Shown here: positions 58,733 to 64,000 of the stretch, in pieces | Layout: every line of letters starts with the position of its first letter | Numbering within the stretch: the stretch's first letter is position 1 | Assembly: GCF_019145235.1 (NCBI RefSeq) | Contig: NZ_JAHSTV010000014.1 | Span: 62,001 to 126,000, forward strand | DNA: 64,000 bases | Origin: Pseudomonas farris | GTDB taxonomy: Bacteria > Pseudomonadota > Gammaproteobacteria > Pseudomonadales > Pseudomonadaceae | Direction: 5' to 3' | Made by a program: the position numbers and the translations under genes | Notes under the pieces: generated by a model | Seen by the model: the letters and a program-made list of their open reading frames with translations, nothing else | What the model was told of the DNA's origin: nothing | Database searches by the model: none

Positions 58733-59335
58733 ATGATCCATCACGTAGTGGGGCTCTTCACCCACCCTGACCAGGAATGGAAAGAAATCCGTGGCGACCA
58801 GGAGGAAAGCATCAGCCACATGTACCTCACGCACACCCTGATTCTGGCGGCGATCCCCGCCGTATCGGCGTTTATCGGCACCACGCAGGTCGGCTGGGTC
58901 ATTGGTAACCGGGCGCCGGTGATGCTGACCATGGAAAGCGCGCTGTGGATGACCATCATGTCGTACCTGGCGATGCTCGGCGGTGTCGCGGTGATGGGCG
59001 CGTTCATCCACTGGATGGCCCGCACCTATGACGCCAACCCGAGCCTGGCACGCTGTGTCGCCTTCGCCACGTACACCGCGACTCCGCTGTTCATCGGCGG
59101 TCTGGCGGCGCTGTACCCGCACATGTGGTTGGGAATGATCGTCGGCACCGCAGCCATCTGCTACACGGTGTACTTGCTGTATGTGGGCCTGCCAACGTTC
59201 ATGAACATTCCGTCGGACGAGGGATTCCTGTTTTCAAGCTCGGTGCTCGCCGTTGGACTGGTGGTGCTGGTGGCGATCATGGCGTTCACGGTGATTGTCT
59301 GGGGACTTGGCGTGGGGCCGGTCTATACCAATTAG
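58733..59335 (+). CDS. Yip1-family (YIP1 domain) inner-membrane protein
   Basis: A 200-residue YIP1-domain membrane protein. Seen: the start HHVVGLFTHPDQEWKEIRGD, five or six hydrophobic helices (TLILAAIPAVSAFIGTTQVG, IMSYLAMLGGVAVMGAFIHW, TATPLFIGGLAALYPHMWLG) and VLLVGLPTFMNIPSDE-like YLLYVGLPTFMNIP near the end. Bacterial Yip1 proteins are of unknown function. ATG 58733 follows AAGAGGAGTGACTGGC; the nine upstream codons of the open frame are not conserved. It is followed by sprT on the same strand after a GC-rich hairpin. Confidence 0.88.
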   Translation: MIHHVVGLFTHPDQEWKEIRGDQEESISHMYLTHTLILAAIPAVSAFIGTTQVGWVIGNRAPVMLTMESALWMTIMSYLAMLGGVAVMGAFIHWMARTYDANPSLARCVAFATYTATPLFIGGLAALYPHMWLGMIVGTAAICYTVYLLYVGLPTFMNIPSDEGFLFSSSVLAVGLVVLVAIMAFTVIVWGLGVGPVYTN

Positions 59336-59369
59336 CAACTCACCCACCAAAAACAAGATCTGCCAACAC

Positions 59370-59389
59370 AGGCCGCCGCAAGGCGGCCT
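59370..59389 (+). terminator. GC-rich hairpin after the Yip1 gene
   Basis: AGGCCGCC, GCAA loop, GGCGGCCT: an 8-bp perfect stem, 35 bases after the stop codon. No T-run follows, so termination is likely partial. Confidence 0.6.
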
Positions 59390-59479
59390 ACTAATGTGAG
59401 GTACGACCATTCGGCGCCTGAGCGATTCGCAAGTCCCGAGGGTTGCGGCATACTCGACGTCTCTGGAGATCCATCAAGC

Positions 59480-59974
59480 ATGCCCGAGCAACTCAATACC
59501 CGCGTCGAAGACTGTTTCCAACAAGCCGAATCCTTTTTCAAACGACCTTTCAAACGCCCCGTGGTGAGCCTCAAGCTGCGCGGGCAAAAAGCCGGTGTCG
59601 CGCATCTGCACGAGAACCTGTTGCGCTTCAATCCGCAGCTGTACCGGGAAAACACCGAAGACTTCCTCAAACAAACCGTGGCGCATGAAGTCGCGCACCT
59701 GATCGCCCATCAATTGTTCGGCGACCGCATCCAGCCTCACGGCGAAGAGTGGCAACTGATCATGCGCGGTGTTTACGAACTGCCGCCCAACCGCTGCCAC
59801 ACCTACGACGTCAAACGCCGCAGCGTGACCCGCTACATCTACAAATGCCCGTGCGCCGACAGCGATTTCCCGTTTTCGGCGCAGCGCCATGGTCTGGTGA
59901 GACAGGGGCGGCGGTATTTGTGCCGGCGGTGCAGAAACACATTGGTGTTTAGTGGGGAGATGCGGGTCGAATAA
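59480..59974 (+). CDS. SprT-family zinc metalloprotease-like protein
   Basis: A 164-residue SprT-like protein. Seen: the HExxH zinc motif in TVAHEVAHLIAHQLFGDRIQ, an extended downstream His in PHGEEWQLIMRG, and C-terminal cysteines CPCADSDFPF and RRYLCRRCRNTLV, a zinc ribbon. SprT is related to Spartan/Wss1 DNA-protein crosslink proteases; the bacterial substrate is not known. ATG 59480 follows GGAGATCCATCAAGC; the frame upstream to 59396 lacks conservation. Confidence 0.92.
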   Translation: MPEQLNTRVEDCFQQAESFFKRPFKRPVVSLKLRGQKAGVAHLHENLLRFNPQLYRENTEDFLKQTVAHEVAHLIAHQLFGDRIQPHGEEWQLIMRGVYELPPNRCHTYDVKRRSVTRYIYKCPCADSDFPFSAQRHGLVRQGRRYLCRRCRNTLVFSGEMRVE

Positions 59975-60002
59975 CGGGATTTGTGGTGTTTGGGCCGGCC
60001 CC

Positions 60003-60079
60003 TTCGCGAGCAAGCCCGCTCCCACATTGGATGTGTGTCATGGCGAAGGTTAAATGTGGGAGCGGGCTTGCTCGCGAAG
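60003..60079. repeat. REP doublet (main family, outward heads)
   Basis: TTCGCGAGCAAGCCCGCTCC and GTGGGAGCGGGCTTGCTCGC around a 31-base spacer, in the convergent gap between sprT and the CaiB gene. Confidence 0.9.
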
Positions 60080-60094
60080 GCGCCCTTACAGGCA

Positions 60095-61276
60095 CTACAC
60101 AACCACCCTGGCACGCCGCAATTCCTCGATCCGCTCAACACTAAACCCCAACTCCCCCAACACCTGATCCGTATGCTCACCCAGTCTCGCCCCGATATGC
60201 CGCGGCTCAGGCAATCCATCCGAAAACTTCAACGGGCAAGCCATCTGCGCCTGAGTCGAACCATCGCCCCTCGGCACCTCAGTCACCAATTCCCGCGCCT
60301 TCAACTGCGGATGCCGCACCGCTTCGCCCAGGCTCAACACCGGTTCGACACACGCGTCGAGTTCGGCAAACAGCGCGCACAACTCGTCAAAATCGTATTT
60401 TTCGAATTCAACTTTCAACGCCTCCTTGAGTACCTGTTGCCGGGCGGGTATGGATGACAAGCCCTGGGGCGCCAGTTCCTCCACCCCCAGCGCCGTGCAG
60501 AGTTGCTGCATGAACACCGGCTCCAGACTACCCACCGACAACCAGCGCCCATCGCGTGAACGGTAGTAATCGTAGAAGCTGCCGCCGTTGAGCATCTGCT
60601 CTTCCCTGCCCGGCTCCACGCCACAGGCCAGGTACCCGGCACCCGCCATGGCATTCAGGCTGAAGGCGCAGTCGGTCATGCTCACATCCAGATGCTGCCC
60701 CTGCCCGGTCTGCTGCCGCGCGATCACCGCCGCCAGCAGCCCGATCACCCCGTGCAGCGAGCCACCGGCGACATCCGCCACCTGCATGCCCAACGGCACC
60801 GGCCCGCTGTCGACACGACCGGTGTAGCTCGAAAGCCCCGCCAGCGCCAGGTAGTTGATGTCGTGGCCGGCGCGATCCTTGTAGGGGCCGGTCTGGCCAT
60901 AGCCGGTGATCGACACATAAATCAGCTTCGGGTTGATCGCCTTCAAGGCTTCATACCCCAAACCGAGCCGGTCCATCACGCCGGGCCGAAACTGCTCCAG
61001 CACGATGTCGTGGTCCTGCAGCAATTGCTTGATCACCTCCAGCGCCTCGGGCTGCTTGAGGTCCAGCGCCAGGCTGCGCTTGTTGCGATTGAGGTACGCG
61101 TGGCTGGCCGACACGCCTTGATCATGCGGCGGCAATACTCGCAGCAGGTCCATGCGGGTCGGCGATTCGATGCGCAGCACCTCGGCGCCCATATCTGCCA
61201 GCAGCAACGAGGCGAACGGCCCCGGCAGCAGTGTCGAGAAATCCAGAACCTTGAGTGATGCCAGTGGACCGAGCAT
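60095..61276 (-). CDS. CaiB/BaiF-family CoA-transferase / alpha-methylacyl-CoA racemase type
   Basis: A 393-residue family III CoA enzyme. Seen: start KVLDFSTLLPGPFASLLLAD, conserved YLNRNKRSLALDLKQPEALE, VYVSITGYGQTGPYKDRAGH and the racemase-type GHDINYLALAGLSSYTGR, in which H and D are the catalytic pair of alpha-methylacyl-CoA racemase; then YRSRDGRWLSVGSLEPVFMQ. This fits AMACR better than the CaiB transferases. ATG 61276 follows ACTGGAG. It is separated from dctA by a terminator. Confidence 0.88.
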   Translation of the reverse strand: MLGPLASLKVLDFSTLLPGPFASLLLADMGAEVLRIESPTRMDLLRVLPPHDQGVSASHAYLNRNKRSLALDLKQPEALEVIKQLLQDHDIVLEQFRPGVMDRLGLGYEALKAINPKLIYVSITGYGQTGPYKDRAGHDINYLALAGLSSYTGRVDSGPVPLGMQVADVAGGSLHGVIGLLAAVIARQQTGQGQHLDVSMTDCAFSLNAMAGAGYLACGVEPGREEQMLNGGSFYDYYRSRDGRWLSVGSLEPVFMQQLCTALGVEELAPQGLSSIPARQQVLKEALKVEFEKYDFDELCALFAELDACVEPVLSLGEAVRHPQLKARELVTEVPRGDGSTQAQMACPLKFSDGLPEPRHIGARLGEHTDQVLGELGFSVERIEELRRARVVV

Positions 61277-61379
61277 AAGTGTTCTCCAGTGCGATCCCCC
61301 AAGCCTAGGCAGCCGAGGACATTGCAGCAATCACCTTATGTGTCAGTGGCGGTGACCGTTGCGCTCAAATTGCAGGCAT

Positions 61380-61406
61380 GAAAAAACCCGCCGAAGCGGG
61401 TTTTTC
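61380..61406 (-). terminator. Intrinsic terminator of dctA
   Basis: On the minus strand: AAAAACCCGC, TTCG loop, GCGGGTTTTTT. A 10-bp stem with a T-run, 16 bases after the dctA stop. It also faces the CaiB gene start on the other side. Confidence 0.92.
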
Positions 61407-61421
61407 ATGCAGCCAGAGTAC

Positions 61422-62756
61422 TTACTTGACGCTGGCCGGGGTTGGGCCTTCAGCCACACCCAGATCGTCGACTTCACGCTCGTCGGAGATACCGCGACCG
61501 CCGGAAGCCAGCTCGACTTGCAGCTTGTCTTCGTCCAGCTCTTTGACCCACTTGGCAACCACGATGGTGGCTACGGCGTTACCAACAAGGTTGGTCAGCG
61601 CACGGGCTTCGGACATGAAGCGGTCGATACCGAGGATCAGCGCCAGGCCGGCCACCGGCAGAGTACCCACGGCCGACAGGGTGGCTGCCAGCACGATGAA
61701 ACCACTACCAGTCACACCTGCCGCACCTTTGGAGGACAACAGCAGCACCAGCAGCAAGGTAATCTGGTGAGTGAGGTCCATCGGGGTGTCAGTCGCCTGA
61801 GCAATGAACACAGCCGCCATGGTCAGGTAGATCGAAGTACCGTCGAGGTTGAACGAGTAGCCAGTCGGGATCACCAGACCCACAACCGATTTCTGCGCAC
61901 CCAGGCGTTCCATCTTGATCAGCATGCGTGGCAGTGCGGATTCCGAAGAGGAAGTGCCCAGCACGATCAGCAGTTCTTCACGGATGTAGCGAATCAGTTT
62001 GATGACGCTGAAACCGTGTGCGCGGCAGATCGCGCCCAGTACCAGGACCACGAACAGGATGCAGGTGATGTAGAAGCAGATCATCAGCTGACCGAGTTGC
62101 ACCAGCGAACCGACACCGTAGGCACCGATGGTGAAGGCCATCGCACCAAACGCGCCGACTGGAGCGAGCTTCATGATCATGTTGATGATGTTGAACATCA
62201 CGTGAGCAAAGCGATCGATGAAGTCCAGCACCGGTTTGCCATAGGCACCCAGGCGATGCAGGGCGAAACCGAAGATCACCGAGAACATCAGCACTTGCAG
62301 GATGTCGCCATTGGCGAAGGCGCCGACGATGGTGTTCGGGATCACGTTGAGGACAAAGGCAATGATGCTCTGGTCTTTACCGGCCGAGATGAAACCGGCG
62401 ATTTTGCTGGTGTCCAGGGTCGTCACGTCGATGTGCATGCCGGCGCCCGGTTGCACGACGTTGACCACGACCAGACCGATCAGCAAGGCAATGGTGGAGA
62501 CGATTTCGAAGTACAGCAGCGCATAGCCGCCTGTCTTGCCCACCGATTTCATGTTCTGCATGCCGGCGATACCACTGACGACGGTACAGAAGATGATCGG
62601 CGCGATGACCATTTTGATCAGTTTGATGAACCCGTCACCCAGCGGCTTGAGGGCTACACCGGTCTGCGGGTAGAAGTGACCGAGCAGGATGCCGATAGCG
62701 ATGGCAACGATCACCTGGAAGTACAGGGATTTATACAGTGGCTGACGAGTCGTCAT
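61422..62756 (-). CDS. dctA: C4-dicarboxylate:H+ (DAACS) symporter
   Basis: A 444-residue inner-membrane transporter for succinate, fumarate and malate. Seen: PLYKSLYFQVIVAIAIGILL, the Ser-rich tip VLGTSSSESALPRMLIKMER, TGYSFNLDGTSIYLTMAAVF and GSGFIVLAATLSAVG, all DAACS signatures, with about eight membrane helices and two re-entrant loops. DctA is controlled by DctBD and sigma-54; a strong -24/-12 site lies upstream at 62886-62902. ATG 62756. It ends in an intrinsic terminator. Confidence 0.95.
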   Translation of the reverse strand: MTTRQPLYKSLYFQVIVAIAIGILLGHFYPQTGVALKPLGDGFIKLIKMVIAPIIFCTVVSGIAGMQNMKSVGKTGGYALLYFEIVSTIALLIGLVVVNVVQPGAGMHIDVTTLDTSKIAGFISAGKDQSIIAFVLNVIPNTIVGAFANGDILQVLMFSVIFGFALHRLGAYGKPVLDFIDRFAHVMFNIINMIMKLAPVGAFGAMAFTIGAYGVGSLVQLGQLMICFYITCILFVVLVLGAICRAHGFSVIKLIRYIREELLIVLGTSSSESALPRMLIKMERLGAQKSVVGLVIPTGYSFNLDGTSIYLTMAAVFIAQATDTPMDLTHQITLLLVLLLSSKGAAGVTGSGFIVLAATLSAVGTLPVAGLALILGIDRFMSEARALTNLVGNAVATIVVAKWVKELDEDKLQVELASGGRGISDEREVDDLGVAEGPTPASVK

Positions 62757-62885
62757 TGCAAAGTTCCTCAAGAGTGCCTCAGAACAACATCCATCTGTTG
62801 TCCCTGACACCTCAATTGCGAACCCTCCTGCACTGGAGGGATTTGTTTTGTCGAGCTGCGCTACGGCAGACCTCTGCGGCTTGTA

Positions 62886-62902
62886 TCGCAAGCCCCGTGC
62901 CA
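62886..62902 (-). promoter_or_regulatory. Sigma-54 (-24/-12) promoter of dctA
   Basis: Read on the minus strand it is TGGCACGGGGCTTGCGA, an almost exact match to the RpoN consensus TGGCAC-N5-TTGCW. It faces dctA, whose ATG is about 130 bases away. Control by the enhancer-binding protein DctD is the known pattern for dctA; this is inferred from the site. Confidence 0.8.
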
Positions 62903-62913
62903 CCTTCGAAAAA

Positions 62914-62943
62914 AACCCTGCCAGCCTTGTGACATCAAGGGTT
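62914..62943. promoter_or_regulatory. Nested inverted repeat upstream of the dctA promoter
   Basis: Outer arms AACCCT (62914-62919) and AGGGTT (62938-62943), inner arms CCTTG (62925-62929) and CAAGG (62936-62940). It lies 12 bases upstream of the -24 element. A DctD binding site is possible but I do not know the consensus well enough to assert it. Confidence 0.4.
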
Positions 62944-62981
62944 ACAGGTTTTTCTTCGTCACCAATCAGCTACAACGATGT

Positions 62982-63036
62982 GGCGGATTTCCGCCCATCA
63001 GCCAACCCTCATCCTGCAATTTGGCGGATATCCGCC
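62982..63036. promoter_or_regulatory. Paired GGCGGATWTCCGCC palindromes
   Basis: GGCGGATTTCCGCC at 62982-62995 and the perfect palindrome GGCGGATATCCGCC at 63023-63036, start-to-start 41 bases, about four helical turns. They lie 60 bases before the AraC ATG and look like tandem operators, perhaps for autoregulation. Confidence 0.6.
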
Positions 63037-63095
63037 TTGTTCATTCTCGACGGGCACCGCTACCATCCATTGCTCAGTGGACGGACCTGCCCTCT

Positions 63096-64000
63096 ATGCG
63101 CGAACGCACCATCGCCAGCCATTTCGCCCGCGCCGCCCTCGGTGGCGCGCGCCGGCATGGCTACGACTATTCGAGTCTGTTGCAGCAACTGGGGATCAGC
63201 CCCGAGCTGCTCGAGGAGCCGCGCGCCCGAATCGCGCCCGAGCAGTTCGCCCGATTAATCCAGGGGCTGTGGTTGGCTCTGGACGACGAATACCTGGGCT
63301 TCGGACAGGCCCCGAGCAAACCCGGCAGCTTCGCGATGATGTGCCACGCGGTGATCCACAGCCGCACGCTGGAGAAAGCGCTCAATCGCGGTTTGTTGTT
63401 TTACAGCCTGTTCCCCGGCGCGCCGCGTCTGACGCTGAGCCGCGAAGGCGACAGGGTTCGCCTGAGCCTGGACGATTCGCCGCTGTGGGACCCGGACCAT
63501 TTCCTCAGCGAGAGCCTGTTGGTGATCTGGCATCGGTTCGGCAGTTGGCTGATCGGCCAGCGCATTCGTCTGGAGCAGGCTACGTTCAGCTACCCGAGGC
63601 CCGAACACGGGGCCGAATACGACTTGCTGTTTTCCTGCCCGCTGAGCTTTTCCACCGTAAAGAGCACGACGGCGCAAAGCAGTCTGTTATTTCACAGTCG
63701 CTACCTGAACATGCCGCTGTTGCAGGACGAACGAACCCTCAAGCACTTTCTCGAGCGCTCCCCCGCCGACCTGCTATCGCGCCCCGACGAAGGCGACAGC
63801 CTGAGCAGCCGGCTGCGGCGCTTGCTCAGCCACGACAGTGCGCGCTGGCCGGACCTGGAAGCGGTGGCCGCGCACCTGCACATCAGCCCGCAAACCCTGC
63901 GTCGACATTTGCGCGAAGAAGGCACGAGTTTTCAGGAGTTGAAGGATCAGTTGCGCCGGGACATTGCGATTTATCACCTGGGGCGTGCGGACCTGTCGTT
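63096..64000 (+). CDS. AraC-family transcriptional regulator, N-terminal part (runs off the window)
   Basis: About 301 codons of an AraC regulator with an N-terminal arabinose-binding-type sensor (start MRERTIASHFARAALGGARR; QGLWLALDDEYLGFG; FAMMCHAVIHSRTLEKALNR) and the first helix-turn-helix (LEAVAAHLHISPQTLRRHLR). The last part of the DNA-binding domain is outside the window. ATG 63096; no strong ribosome site is visible. It is divergent from dctA. Tandem palindromes lie upstream. Similar regulators often sit beside acyl-CoA metabolism genes; no partner is visible here. Confidence 0.85.
   Translation, partial: MRERTIASHFARAALGGARRHGYDYSSLLQQLGISPELLEEPRARIAPEQFARLIQGLWLALDDEYLGFGQAPSKPGSFAMMCHAVIHSRTLEKALNRGLLFYSLFPGAPRLTLSREGDRVRLSLDDSPLWDPDHFLSESLLVIWHRFGSWLIGQRIRLEQATFSYPRPEHGAEYDLLFSCPLSFSTVKSTTAQSSLLFHSRYLNMPLLQDERTLKHFLERSPADLLSRPDEGDSLSSRLRRLLSHDSARWPDLEAVAAHLHISPQTLRRHLREEGTSFQELKDQLRRDIAIYHLGRADLS

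Larger units (their letters stand above)
62757..63095. other. 339-bp divergent regulatory region, dctA and AraC gene
   Basis: No gene is seen here. It holds the dctA 5' leader (about 120 bases), a sigma-54 promoter facing dctA, a nested inverted repeat at 62914-62943 and a pair of GGCGGATWTCCGCC palindromes at 62982-63036, closer to the AraC gene. Confidence 0.75.

Noticed and set aside
4071..60079. Many similar palindromes that might suggest a CRISPR array
   Set aside because: They are scattered singly, in inverted pairs, between different genes; there is no regular spacing, no tandem repeat-spacer run and no cas gene.
61359..62807. 482-codon plus-strand frame opposite dctA
   Set aside because: Antisense shadow; rich in His, Asp and Gln as expected from complement of a membrane-protein gene.

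Overview
The window is chromosomal DNA of a Pseudomonas of the P. fluorescens group. This rests on the high-GC codon use, the gene content (cpxRA, lapGD, fabAB, relA-rlmD-cysM, gacS-ldhA, dctA) and the many intergenic REP doublets built on a GTGGGAGCGGGCTTGCTCGC core. Almost everything is core genome. I see no prophage, insertion sequence, CRISPR array, tRNA or rRNA. Homology calls come from reading the translations; no search was run.

Layout. 1-9.5 kb: end of scpA, a Sua5/YciO-type gene, a PHP phosphoesterase, yciB, a YciI gene, then a Cpx envelope-stress module (response regulator, Spy-like chaperone, sensor kinase), a nitroreductase, the K+ transporter trkH and an AraC regulator. 9.7-20 kb: small conserved genes, an LpxH-type hydrolase, regulators, a DMT exporter, a FimV-like protein, MarR, recQ, yecA and a DUF454 gene. 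20-24 kb: lapG-lapD, the c-di-GMP-controlled protease switch, with no adhesin or type I exporter beside it. 24-31.6 kb: a minus-strand lipid-type cluster (acyl-CoA ligase, thioesterase, two hydrolases, GST, DUF4892), then sixA, DUF4389 and gpsA. 31.8-38.8 kb: a TonB-dependent receptor, a periplasmic binding protein and a hybrid histidine kinase in one tight unit, then fabA-fabB. 39-45.6 kb: DUF2058, mazG, relA, rlmD and cysM. 45.7-53 kb: a frameshifted DUF1016 nuclease gene, a PirRS-like two-component pair, gacS and ldhA. 53-64 kb: small zinc-ribbon and lipoprotein genes, arsC-wrbA, a Tag-like glycosylase, ttcA, a Yip1 gene, sprT, a CaiB/BaiF gene, dctA and the start of an AraC regulator.

Main observations. 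(1) gacS is interrupted by an in-frame TAA at 50878-50880. The predicted product keeps the sensor, HAMP and kinase core but loses the receiver and Hpt domains, so this strain looks like a natural or laboratory gac mutant. (2) The DUF1016/YhcG gene carries a one-base insertion near 46612, in the place where P. aeruginosa has pirA. (3) The TonB receptor, binding protein and hybrid kinase (the kinase is the positional counterpart of PA1611, a RetS partner) form a translationally coupled unit that looks like an uncharacterised outer-membrane-to-kinase signalling pathway. This is my best candidate for an undescribed system. (4) A REP doublet supplies the last residues of a sensor kinase. (5) REP doublets share spacer lineages as well as heads, which suggests they moved as whole units.

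Regulatory sites I can support are a CpxR-type box before the spy-like gene, a sigma-54 promoter before dctA, paired palindromes before the last AraC gene, a DesT/FabR-like palindrome before fabA, and several hairpin terminators.
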